Part shown: positions 38,759 through 48,979 of the stretch, piece after piece
How positions within the stretch are numbered: position 1 is the stretch's first letter
Layout of the letters: each line of letters opens with the position of its first letter
Source of the DNA: Hsuehochloa calcarea
Lineage: Eukaryota > Streptophyta > Magnoliopsida > Poales > Poaceae
Length of the DNA stretch: 64,000 nucleotides
Reading direction: 5' to 3'
NCBI GenBank assembly: GCA_036346395.1
Contig: JAYEVG010000058.1
Coordinates: 124,001-188,000 of the forward strand
Made by a program: the position numbers and the translations under genes
The notes under the pieces: model-generated
What the model was told of the DNA's origin: nothing
Databases searched by the model: none
Seen by the model: only the letters and a program-made list of their open reading frames with translations

Positions 38759-39004
38759 TGAGTTCGAGTGCGATACAAATTTTGTTTTATACTCTAACTC
38801 ATAGCTCTACTGCTACACGGGCGGGGTCTTTCATGTACTATTGTAAATATATCAACGTAGTTCATATGGAAGAGCAGCAACAACTTTATTGTAAAATCTT
38901 CTCGTATAATGATATTGTTTTCATGCACCCATGATTTTTCCCGGAGTTCAAATGATTTTTCACGCAAAATTTATCTCATTTTCTTAATTTTTGTGCCTTT
39001 TTTT
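38759..39004 (+). mobile_element. 3' LTR of copia element N
   Basis: It begins TGAGTTCGAG after a purine-rich CAAGGTGGAG tract and aligns loosely with 34519-34736. The right end is approximate and no target duplication was confirmed. Confidence 0.55.
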
Positions 39005-39513
39005 TACGACAAAGATAATCGGAGTTAGACATTGCTAATTTAGGACCCTCAATATAGTGAATATTCAGTCTTCTCTCTCTCGGCACCTCTCCTTTTTCCC
39101 GTCATCGCAGGGGTGACGGTGTTTTCAGCCCATCTTATTAATTTAAGGAAAAGAAAGGGAAGTATTCGGCTGAGGATGCTTTCGTTGAAGGGACATGGGG
39201 CGTTCGGTGGCAGGCCGGCTTCATGGTGCGTAATTATGCGTAGGGACTGGCCATCGGGATCGTGCTGATTTAAGGTGGAGGGTCCACGTGGCTGCTAAGG
39301 TTTGGTGTTTAGGGTAATCCACTCCATCCAGAGCGTCATGGTGCGTAATTATGCGTCTGCGCGTGCTCCTAAAGTTAAAAAGGCAGGGCTTCCACAGTTT
39401 CCCATCTCTGTCTCTCTCTCTCTCTCTTCTTGCTCCTCTTCCTTATCTCCTCCCGGCCTCTTCTTGGCTTTTGCTCCGCACTAACAAAGGGGTGCCAAAC
39501 CATTGGAACATCC
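39005..39513 (+). promoter_or_regulatory. Upstream region of the HIPP gene
   Basis: A CT-rich leader with a TCTCTCTC tract at about 39412-39428 precedes the start codon. ATGGTGCGTAATTATGCGT occurs twice (near 39223 and 39338), and a shorter version (CCGGCTTCATGGTGCGTAA) recurs in intron 1 near 39857. No clear TATA box was singled out. Confidence 0.45.
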
Positions 39514-39542
39514 ATGGCAGAAAAGGTAAGAATTAAGATCAC

Positions 39543-39579
<37 letters not shown>

Positions 39580-41173
39580 ATTGGCAAGTTCCGAGGTTCA
39601 TCAATGGTGACAAACTACATGTTTCATCGTGAAAACTGAGGCACCGGGGGGCAAAACGCTTCTTTGCACGAGGGAATTGAAGGAAATTAGGACGATCTCT
39701 TTTCTCTTCTCTCCTTTTTCTTTTCTTTTGCGTCGATAGCGCGATCTTTTTTCAATGTCTGTCATGTCTACTAGTGCATCTGCATTCGTCTACAAAAATA
39801 TGCTTGACGATTTTACTTGTTTTCACCTTCGTTCCTATGAAACTACAGAGAGCCGGCTTCATGGTGCGTAACTCTGTTCAGTTGATGGACTAGTTTTTGT
39901 CTATTGGAATAGCTTTCTTACTTGTCCAGTGTCCACTGGAGTAGACAACAAACAACGAGCAATTCCTTTTATTTTATAAAATTGACCAACGACCTAAACT
40001 ACAGATCCAGGGATGTGTTGGGAAATGATTAATTAGCTATAGATTCTGAACTCTGAAGCAATTAGGACGCTAAATTACCATTCCTCTGCTTTTTTAGGAC
40101 TTCAAAATTTGTTATTTTTCTAGGACCAGTATTCTTCCGCTTAATCATCTCGGGGAAAAAAATCTCGTACAATATTATTTTAAGTCTCTCTTTATTATAG
40201 TTGGAATGAATTAAAAAAACAGTTTTTTTTTTGTGGTAATGAAACAACAAAATTTGCGCTTACCAGCTTTACTTGTTGATCTCACCTCAGATGTCCACAA
40301 TTGTCATGAGAGTCGACCTTGACTGTGACAGATGCTACAAGAAGATCAGAAAGGTCCTCTGCAAGCTCCAAGGTTGCTCCCAAATCTCAATTACAAATAA
40401 CTACTAGTCAGTCACCTCCATTTCTTCACTAGTAGCAAATTAATTGTGCAATGCCATGTACCGAAAAAAGATTCTTAATTACTCAATGGATTAACTATCC
40501 CACGTGATCTAATCTCTGCCAAATATATAAGCCACTACTCTCAAATCAATGGACAGACAGAGCAAACATCAAGACTATCTCGTACGACGTGAAGATCAAG
40601 ACGGTGACGGTGTCCGGGCCGTTCGACGCCGAGGTCGTCTCCGACAAGCTCTGCTCCGACGCCGGCAAGGTGATCACCGACATACACGTCGTCAAAGGGA
40701 ACGAGAAGCCCGGCGCCAAGGCGCCCAAGCCAGGGAAGGTCAACGGCGGCGGCGGAGGGAAGCCGGAGAAGAAGCACGTCAGGTTCGACCTGGGCGACGA
40801 GGCAATCGACATGCACGCCCATCACGACACGAAGCCGAGGGTGGACACCACCACCGCGGTAGCACGGCTCGAGGCCCCGCACTCTGAGCCGTCCATGCCC
40901 ATGGCGGCGATGGCGCCGATGCCGATGCCGATGCCGATGCCGGCGATGGTGCCACAGGCGACGGCCGTGCCGTCCATGTGGCCGGCCGCCCCGGAGTGGG
41001 CGTACAGCGCTCCGGCGTACGGCGGGTGGGGCGGCGGGGGCCCATCCGCCGGAGGGTACTACGGTGGGCCCGTGTATGATCACGGCGGGTACGGGCCGTC
41101 CGGTTACGGTAGGAATCCGTACCAGCCGCAGCACTATGACGAAGAACCCAGTGCCGGGTGCAGCGTCATGTGA
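39514..41173 (+). CDS. Heavy-metal-associated isoprenylated plant protein (HIPP), HMA domain
   Basis: Exons 39514-39525, 40291-40372 and 40557-41173 join in phase (12+82+617 nt) to 236 residues. Residues 5 to about 72 form an HMA fold with the metal-binding CxxC as C16-D-R-C19. Then comes a lysine- and glycine-rich linker, a methionine-proline run (PMPMPMPMP), a glycine-tyrosine-rich region and a C-terminal CSVM, a CaaX prenylation box at 233-236. Such proteins bind metal ions or partner proteins and are anchored to membrane by the lipid. The four-residue first exon (MAEK) and the short HMA-first plan resemble the rice Pi21/HIPP group, whose HMA domains are known partners of fungal effectors; that link is by family only. 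The second acceptor was chosen (ACAG then ACAGAGC) because it alone keeps the frame. There are no broken features, so the gene looks intact. Confidence 0.9.
39545..39577. repeat. TG dinucleotide microsatellite in HIPP intron 1
   Basis: About 15 TG units directly after the first exon. Likely length-variable between lines; no function implied. Confidence 0.95.
40916..40950. repeat. CCGATG hexamer run in HIPP exon 3
   Basis: Repeated GATGCCGATGCC encodes the Met-Pro run. Such in-frame hexamers vary in number without breaking the frame. Confidence 0.85.
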
Positions 41174-42506
41174 TCGACTATGCGTTCGTGAGTGGTAAGG
41201 CTCTGTTTATTTCACGGATAAAGATTCAATAGGAAGCTCTCTATCGAGAGGAGATAAGCACGAAGACATGAACGGATATGCCCTTATTACAAAGTTGTGT
41301 GTTGGTTTCTGACAGGTCTGGAGCATCAGCAACCTAACCTTATGTTCGGATGGCTAAGGATTTTCCTGCCTTTCTTCTCCGGGGGAAACTTTCTACTCTG
41401 TTTCTGTGCATCAGGTTGGTTTTTCTCTTTCTTTTCGCTTGCTTGGGCCTTCGGGGGGGTGTGAATATGATTGTATCAAGTCGTTGCCAAGTTTCTGTGT
41501 TTTGGACAGATGACAGCTTATCAATGTAGTAGTTAGTATACATGTAGGCTGAAGCGGTTGTTTATTTCCTCTTATGTAAAGTTAAGCAACATATTCTATG
41601 TTACTTTCTCTCTTTTGTATTTATTTATATACTTATATGATGGGGAAAAAAAAGGTGTTTGTAGGTTCTTGTTCGCCGTGCCAGTGCAATGTGCAAATCT
41701 TTTGAAGAAATCATTGCAGAATTTTGCTTCATATAATGTTTCGGTTCATGTTCCATACTTGTTGGACTAATTTTACTTAGCGGAATCTCTGTTTAATTGC
41801 GCTCTGCAAATAATTAAATTTAGTGGAAACGGACAGCGCCAGTGTGTGCGAGTGAGAGAACTGCAGAGTAGCAGTGGCAATTTTGATTGATGCAGCCAGC
41901 CAAGATAGCTTTCGTGAGACAAGACGACCGAAAAAGAATAAAATGATCTGTGTAGCCAGCTCTGTTTCCTCCTCCTCCGACCGCCGCACAGATATCTGAT
42001 CAACATTGACGACGGCCTTAATCACTTGTACGGCGGAGCAGAGGAGGACGGCGAAGAGGGAGAGCAGCAGCGCCTCCGTGAACTTCATGCAACTACGTGC
42101 GCTCAGATGAATTTGTACGAGGTTTTGGGAGGTTAGAACGGATAACACACGGAGATTGTACGCATGAAGTCCGACAGCACAGTACAGGGGAGCAAGTCCA
42201 AGCATGGCACACCGCGCCGCCGCCGCCGACGACGACCGTACGCCGCTGAAATTAAAGAAGACAGCTAGCACACAGGATTGTTCGCCATCCGAGTGCAATG
42301 TGCAAATCTTTTTTTTTTTCTAGAAATTGTTGCAGAATTTTGCCTCAACACAATCGGGGTTTTCTAGAAATCTTTTACTATGTTTAATGCGCTCTGTGAA
42401 TAAGTTCAGTGGAAAACGGATAACGGGTGGGTTTGTGAGCGAGTGAGTGAGAGAACGAGGGCTTTGATAGCTTTACACAAATTGCACACAGATTTGTAGA
42501 CAATGG
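41174..42506. other. 3' flank of the HIPP gene with a segmental duplication
   Basis: After the stop come untranslated and downstream sequences. 41665-41860 and 42280-42460 are diverged direct copies (GTGCAATGTGCAAATCTT, TTGCAGAATTTTGC, GCGCTCTG-AATAA, AGTGGAAA-CGGA), about 615 bp apart. The stretch between them is partly GC-rich (41990-42250). Confidence 0.6.
41777..42088 (-). CDS. Possible small secreted-protein fragment, minus strand
   Basis: From an ATG at 42086-42088 the minus strand encodes a Lys start, a leucine-rich core (ALLLSLFAVLLCSAV) and a likely signal-peptide end, then a short acidic stretch, open to about 41777. It lies in a GC-rich patch between the two copies of a local duplication. 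The later part looks like read-through into an intron, so if real this is a first exon or a truncated gene. No homology was recognised; chance is possible. A longer frame continues upstream to 42298. Confidence 0.3.
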   Translation of the reverse strand: MKFTEALLLSLFAVLLCSAVQVIKAVVNVDQISVRRSEEEETELATQIILFFFGRLVSRKLSWLAASIKIATATLQFSHSHTLALSVSTKFNYLQSAIKQRFR

Positions 42507-42808
42507 TGTTGAATAATCCTTCACGCATGTTTAATTTTGTGTTTACTCTTGTAACGTTTCCGTTACCTCTATTCGTTGCACGTATTGGAGGCAATCAAGC
42601 GTTGAGCAGTCATTAGCATTAGCCATCCTTGAAATGCCACATTGAAAGACACTTTATTGGCTAGCGTTAGCAGTCTGAGTAGTAACTCATTTGTTCTTGC
42701 TAGCATAAATAACAGAAAAGGGTGTGAAGTTTTCGGTAGCACCAAAAGAAAGATTCCTGTCTCCTTGTATTGGTGTCCAGACATTTATGGGAGTTGGTGT
42801 TGCTAACA
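42507..42808 (+). mobile_element. 5' LTR of small copia element I
   Basis: It starts TGTTGAATAA and ends TTGCTAACA, two bases before the primer site TGGTATCAGAGCT at 42811. At 302 bp it fits Retrofit/Ale-type copia. ATAAATAA near 42705 could be its TATA box. Confidence 0.6.
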
Positions 42809-42833
42809 TTTGGTATCAGAGCTAATAAAAAAA

Positions 42834-42949
42834 ATGGAGATCCTTGATGCGACGGCGTCGGCACCAGTAAGCGCACCGACGAAGAAGAGTTCCGCGGTGT
42901 CGTTTCACTACCCCGTGCTCACGAGGAGCAACTTTGCGACGTGGGCGAT
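42834..42949 (+). pseudogene. gag start of copia element I, cut by LTR H
   Basis: The ATG at 42834 opens a copia gag whose typical phrase YPVLTRSNFATWAI ends at the exact insertion point of LTR H. The reading frame is intact up to there. Later gag sequence is found beyond H (46590). Confidence 0.75.
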
Positions 42950-45900
42950 TGTAACATCCCAAAGTTCTGTTACCAAAATAAAATTAATAAAGTTATTATT
43001 TTATTTGATTTTGTGAAATTTAAAAGAGATTTATTGCTTTTATTGAATTTCCTAAATTATAAAAGTTAAAAATAAAATTTATTGAGTTTTCTGCTATATA
43101 ATTGGATTTAAATTGAAAAATAAATTTTTATTTAATTTCCGTAATTTTTTGGTATTTAAAAATGCTTTTCCTATATTTCAGAAAATAAATTTAATTACTG
43201 TACAAAAATAAATATAAATTTAATTATTAATTATTTTTTATTTAGTTCAAAATAAATAAAGGAATTTCTCTAAATTTTTCTAAAATTTTTGAACACTGTT
43301 TGTTATTTTCTAAAAATCCCTATTTGATTTTTGTATTGTCTAGCAATTAAAAATGAATTTCTGTTCGCAAGGAAAAGATAAAGTTTTGTTGAAACTTTAT
43401 TATTTAAGATATAAATACCCTATTTAACTACTCTAAAAAGTTATAGAATTTTTAGACCAATATTACTATTTTTCAAGTTTAAAAATAATTTTCAGCAATA
43501 TAAAAATAATTACTGTATAATAATAAAATTATTATTTTTACTTTTATTATTTTATTTACGTTCAGAATCTGGTGTTTAATATCTGTGATTTATTTGGGAT
43601 TTTGCGGAATTGATTTGCTATTTTTCCGGAATTAATTAATGCTTTTCGAATTTTGAAAAAAAAAGAATATTCCTCGGAATATTCCGGCTGCTTCTGATGC
43701 CGCCCAAAATTCACCAAAAATCGGTCATAACTCCATGAAGAATTCCCGCCGGCAATTCTTTTCTTTGTCTTTATAAATTGAACCGTAGCCTCCTCCCATT
43801 CCCCACATCCCACTCGCTCAGATTCGCGGCCTCCTGAGCTCCTCTGCTAGCTCTTCTTCTCCAACTCCATGACAACTCCATGAGCCCGATCTCCCCATCC
43901 GGTGCTCCGTTGTGCGTCAAATTTTACCAGTGAGTTCATCTCGAGATTCTCTACATTTCTATTCAAACCGAATTTTGATTTACCTATTGTTTCACCTCAC
44001 CACAAAATGACAAGCTTCTTTCTCCAACTCCGGTGACAACTCCGTGAGCCCGATCTCTCCATCTCAGCTCGTTGTGCACCAAAATTTACCGGTGCGTTCC
44101 TATATAGATTCTCTACATTTCTATTCAAGCCAAATTTTGATATACATATTGTTTCACCTCGGCCACAAAAGCACCGACGGTCTTCTTCTCCAACTCCGGC
44201 GAGAACTCCGGCGAGCCCGATCTCCTCATCCGTTGATCTACTATGTACCAAAATTTATTGGTGAGTTCCTATTGAGATTCTCCATATTTCTATTCAAGTG
44301 GAATTTTTATTCACTAACTTTTTCACCACCGGTCACATCTTCTTCCCCAAGTCCGGTGAGAACTCCGTCGAGCCCGATCTCTTCATCTGTTGGGTAATTG
44401 CGTGAGCCCTTTTACCTACATGTTCCTTTCAATATTATCTACCTTTCTATTCAAACAAAATTTTGAATTTCGTAATAATTCAAAGAACGATATGTCGTCG
44501 CCATGCGCGCGAATCATCGCTATGTGTCACGCCACATCACCACATAGTTTACATGGCTGTCACCCAAGTGCCACCTCACTTTATCTCTCCAAATCAATAG
44601 CTATGTCATGCCATGTGTATATTTCCTCTTTATCTTTGGAAAAGCATGTGACTTTCAACCTTTCGAAAATTCGTTCTTCTTCATACGAACTCCGATTCCA
44701 TCGATTCAAATTCCTATATTCATATAAATTAGATATCTTCCTTATAGTATTTATTTTATAATTTTTGGATTTTATTTGGATTTTGTTTGAATTTGGCTTA
44801 TGTACGCGTATAGATTTCGACGACTTCGAAGAGTCAGATTTCGACGCCGTTTGAGAACAACATAACCAAGCAAGGCAAGTTATACCTTTGATCATATTTG
44901 ATCCCATTATTTCAAATTATTTAAATTCTTTTTTAAATTATTATTGCATGCTTATTTCTATTCAATGTAATTTAAATACCTGTTTTACATTTATAGTTAT
45001 GCCTAAATCCTTTGTATGGCCAATGTTGATATTTGAATCAAATATATTGTCACCCTAGATAAAAACCTAGTTGATACGATAGTATGAACTGGGATCATTT
45101 GAAAATATTATGTAAAGACATGCTACACCAAAATTGTTTAGTTTGGGAAATTTTAGCCAAATGATTAACTATTGTTTAAAACCCTATGGCATTGGTTTGT
45201 CATGGAAGATTTTGCAAATGACTTTGAAAAGCAAAAATAAAAAGTTGGTTTGTACTTGGGCGAAATGGATGCTTGGTGGGTGCAGGTTTATGCACGGGCT
45301 CAATCCGGGTAGGATTGAGACTCAAGGGTTATTTGGAAGTCGCCCAGTCGATTAAGGACCGGTCTTGAGCCGCATCTTGCTAAGCCACATCGTACTACCA
45401 CATGTCTGTATGGGCAGGACACAGCTAAATAATTTGTAACATTCCATCGTAGTTGTGCCATTTTGGTGTGTGGGTGTCGGTTAGACAAGATTCCCACATG
45501 GCGCAAGAGGGGCTTGAATCCGTGGTGGTTAGCCCAATGGAAGCGAAACCTCAGCGAGGCAAGACTACGGTGGGATGGCGCATTGTAAAAGCCTTGACAC
45601 GTGCTCTAGACTGCTTACCTACGGTAGTGAGCAGTGGGATCGACGGATGCCAAACAAACTAGAGAATTCATGTCTTGTGGGTAAGTTGTACAACCTCTGC
45701 AGAGTGTAAAACTATTCGAATAGCCGTGTCCACGGTCATGGACATCTTGAGCAAAGCCACTCAAAGTTAGACTTTGATTTTGTTTTAAAAATGATTTTTG
45801 CAAATGATTTGAGGATGGTTAATCCTTGTGGTAAAATTAGGCGGCTAGCCATGTGATAGGAGGGTATCCATCACCATGTTTCATATGGAGGTTATCCTAC

Positions 45901-46380
45901 TATAAAACTTGAGAATTTATTAAATGAATTCTAGTTATAGAATAACCGCTTTGGAACTTAGTAACAAATATTTAAAGAAAACATTGCTTTATGCAAATTC
46001 AACCAATAAACCTTCCTTTGATATATCCATGCATGCATTAACTCTGTTATTGGTGTAACTTGCGAGCACAGTAGTTGTGCTCACCCTTGCTTCATGCAAA
46101 TAAATTTCAGAGGAGAAGGACTTGGATCTCGACGACTAGGCCGCTACCCCAGTCGATTGCCTGTGGCAGATCAACTGGACCCCACTACTTCTTCGTCTTC
46201 CGCTGTGTTTGTTTAATGTTGGCTTGTAAGCCTTTCTTGTAATCAACTCTGCTATTTATTAATAAAGTTGTGCGATTTATGGATGTTACCATATCTGTTT
46301 ACTGTGTGAACTAGCTACTGATCATGGGATTAGTTCAGAAATGCACAGAGGATTCTGGGGTGTTACTCCCGGGTCCGACA
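42950..46380 (+). mobile_element. LTR H, 3.43-kb Tekay-like gypsy LTR
   Basis: It starts TGTAACATCCC and ends CGGGTCCGACA; a primer site TGGTATCAGAGCC follows at 46385. Inside are a TATA box (TATAAAT, 43772-43778), a leader with four tandem units, an MITE-free AT-rich body, and the palindrome block at 45677-45725. The left flank is GCGAT; a matching right duplication was not found because the rest of the element is missing, so insertion was followed by deletion. Confidence 0.8.
43853..44495 (+). repeat. Four ~160-bp tandem units in the LTR H leader
   Basis: Units start near 43853, 44015, 44182 and 44339, each with CTTCTTCTCCAACTCC, GCCCGATCTC and, except the last, a GTGAGTTC/GTGCGTTC phrase after AAATTTA. 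The spacing of 158-167 bp suggests repeated duplication of a transcribed leader block. The repeated phrase looks like a splice-donor site. Confidence 0.8.
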
Positions 46381-46590
46381 GAAATGGTATCAGAGCCATA
46401 TCGACTGTAGGTCGTGACCTAGTTAGAATGGACGTTAGTTGAAAACTTCAAAACTTATTTTATATAACAAGAAAAATAAAATGTTCTCTCCTCATCTTGG
46501 TCATCTATCTATCTTTAGTTCCTTCATGGTATTCTTTCTTACCTAATTCTCTCTTCACCGTTTTATAATGTTAAATGGATCCTCTTTCCC
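46381..46590 (+). mobile_element. Primer site and leader remnant of gypsy element H
   Basis: GAAATGGTATCAGAGCC opens about 200 bases of untranslated gypsy leader. It then passes without a second LTR into copia gag sequence, so an internal deletion joined the two elements. The exact junction (between 46560 and 46600) could not be set. Confidence 0.6.
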
Positions 46591-46959
46591 TTGAAAAGCT
46601 TCTATAGATGGTTAACACGTTCTTACCAATACGTTCAAAACCACAAGACCTGGAACTATGAAGAAACCACAATGACGATTGAAGAGTTGATCAGCCGTTT
46701 GAAGGTGCACGAAGAACGATTGGTATCTTATGGTGTAGGGGCCGAAGATCAGCACCTACTACTGACGAATGCCGAGTGGGAGGCTCGATCCAAGGAGCGT
46801 AACAGCTTTGGCAAGAAGAACAGTGCATTTGACAAGGCGAAAGTGCGCTACTACAACTGTCAAAAGTACGGGCACTTTGCTAGGGAGTGCGACGAGTTGA
46901 AGAAGATGACGGCTCTTTTTGTTGCAGCGGACGCTGATGACGAGCCAATATTGCTTTAA
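46591..46959 (+). pseudogene. gag fragment of copia element I with zinc knuckle
   Basis: 122 codons including LKVHEERL and a CX2CX4HX4C knuckle (C at YYNCQKYGHFARECDE). It continues the gag begun at 42834 after LTR H, minus the part lost in the deletion. It ends with a stop just before the J element begins. No pol follows in the window. Confidence 0.75.
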
Positions 46960-47012
46960 AGCCAATAAGGAGTGTTCATCATGTTCTATTTTTTCTTGCA
47001 TGTAGTTGAGTC

Positions 47013-48924
47013 TGTGGATATCGTGAGGATATGTGCACGATCTCAGGATGATGAGTCAATTGGCAATGGCTTTGTTGGTTTGCAATTTATCGCGTTTTCG
47101 GGTTTGCTCCAGGGCTGTCAGGACACGGGCGGTCCGACCAGCCAGGTCGCCGGTCCGACCGGCCAGTGGGTTGGTCTGACCGGCAGTGCTTGCCGGTCCG
47201 ACCGCCAAAATGAAAAGTGGTTTTTGGAGCTGAGCCAAAAATAGGTTGTGTAGGCAAGTGAGGGGAGTCTCCTGGATGTGGTCACATCATTTTTGGAGCT
47301 CCCAGTCATAAGTTCTGTTCAGTTGAAATTTTCAGAAGGTTTCGGATTTTCACGCTGAAAATTTGGCTAAGTCTTTTCGGGCGGTCCGACCGCCGTTGTG
47401 GGATCGGTCCGACCGGCCTGGAATCGGTCGGACCGGCCTTGTGGGGTGGTCAGACCGCCGATGACTTGGAGGGTAGCCAAGTTGGCATTGTTGTATATTG
47501 ATTGTGTTTACCGTATGAACTTCAATGCTTTATTGTTGCATATTGCATTGCGGAACTAACGTGGGTCAAGTTGTGAAGAACTTGTTCCCGGAAACGATTT
47601 GGTTGTCTATTGCTGTGCAGGTGGCTTGCAGGTCAACGACGTCAACGGTGAGGTGGATCGGGACTACGCTTGGAGAGCTGAGGTCCAGAACGATCATGGA
47701 TACCGGATGAGGTCGTGTGACTCAAGCATGGTGCAGAATGGGCAAGATGGATCGAACGGGTAGTTGCTACAAAGTGGTTGGAACCAGGCGGTGCGGAAGT
47801 CGGTGCGAGTCTCTGGGAGATTCCGATGGGATTGGACAGAGAGGCTTGGCGACGTGATGAGAACCGCTGATCAACCTACACGTGGTGAAGCAGGCGATTG
47901 CTTCAATAGTTATGTGTGTGTGGGTCCCATGTGTGAGTGGGTCCCAAAAGAGAAACCCTAGGCCTCTAGTATAAATAGAAAGGGGGGAGATGTAAAACCC
48001 CCAAGCATTCATTTGACCTCCTTCTTCATTTTCTTGGGTTTGGAGGAGAGGAGAGGAGAAGCTAGGGTTTGGAGAGATTGTGAGTGTGCTCTTGTGTGAG
48101 CTCTTGTCCTCCTTGTTGGAGAGGCTTTGTAAGCATCTAGTGTGTTCAATCAATCTTGAGATGCTTAATTGAAAGATCATTTGTCCCCTTTCTGTTCTTC
48201 TCTCTTTTGGATGATTTTGGTGCTTCCTTGATTCAAGGGTTTATGCTTGGTCTCTTAACCTATTTTATCTTGCTTTGATGTGTGGGAATACTCCTAGAGT
48301 CATCTAGATCATCAATCCCCACAAGCAAGTCTTGAATCAAGATTTTCATAATTCTAGGGTTTGTGCACTTCTTTTGTAAAACCTTGAGAGATCGATTATG
48401 CGAAGTGGATCTGAAGGATCGTAGCTAGAAATAGGTCTCTAATATCATTAGAGAGGTGTGCTCAAAATTTGGTCAAGTTTCATTGGTTGAATCAAAAGTT
48501 GGATCAAATTTCGTTTTGGATTTGTGCTTGATTTTTTAGTACTGGACTGAACCGGTCTGACCGGTTTTATAACGGCGGTCCGACCGCTGCGTTTGAACCG
48601 CTCGAGATCGCCGGTCGAACGATATCCAACGGTCCAACCGCCGATTAGTAGCCGGTCCGAGCTCGTTGCTGACCGCCGTCGGTCGATCGCCCTTGGTAGC
48701 CGGTCAAACCGCCGGTGCCCAGTCCAGAACAGTGAGTTCATTTCTCCACTTGTGTGTCGTGTGGTTGAGTGGGGTTATCGAATTCAACACAAGGCTTCCA
48801 CTGCGCGCTTACTAATCTTCTTAGCTTTCATAGCTAAAGGAGTAAAGTTCGTGTTGAATTTGATTTAGGCGAGAAAGTTGAGAAAGCGCCTATTCACCCC
48901 CCTAGTCGCGTTTACGGTCCTACA
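47013..48924 (+). mobile_element. 5' LTR of Sirevirus-like element J
   Basis: It starts TGTGGATATCG and ends GGTCCTACA, with the CCTATTCACCCCCCTAG phrase near the end; 1912 bp. LTRs A, B and F are the same family. It holds ACACGTGG (47878-47885), TATAAATA (47970-47977), and CGGTCxGACCG dyads in two clusters (47126-47460 and 48545-48715). The left flank GAGTC would be the target duplication, unverifiable because the right LTR is outside the window. Confidence 0.92.
47970..47977 (+). promoter_or_regulatory. TATA box of LTR J
   Basis: TATAAATA is followed by a G-rich leader. The same box occurs on the minus strand in LTRs A, B and F at the same place. Confidence 0.75.
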
Positions 48925-48926
48925 AG

Positions 48927-48939
48927 TGGTATCAGAGCC
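48927..48939 (+). other. Primer-binding site of element J
   Basis: TGGTATCAGAGCC two bases after the LTR end, complementary to the initiator Met-tRNA 3' end as in most copia elements. Confidence 0.9.
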
Positions 48940-48979
48940 GGTTAGCTATTCTCATAGATCTTAACCGGTCTTTGGAGCC

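Noticed and set aside
40541..41134. 197-codon minus-strand frame over the HIPP third exon
   Set aside because: It is the antisense shadow of a GC-rich exon; the plus strand has a complete HMA protein with correct splice phases.
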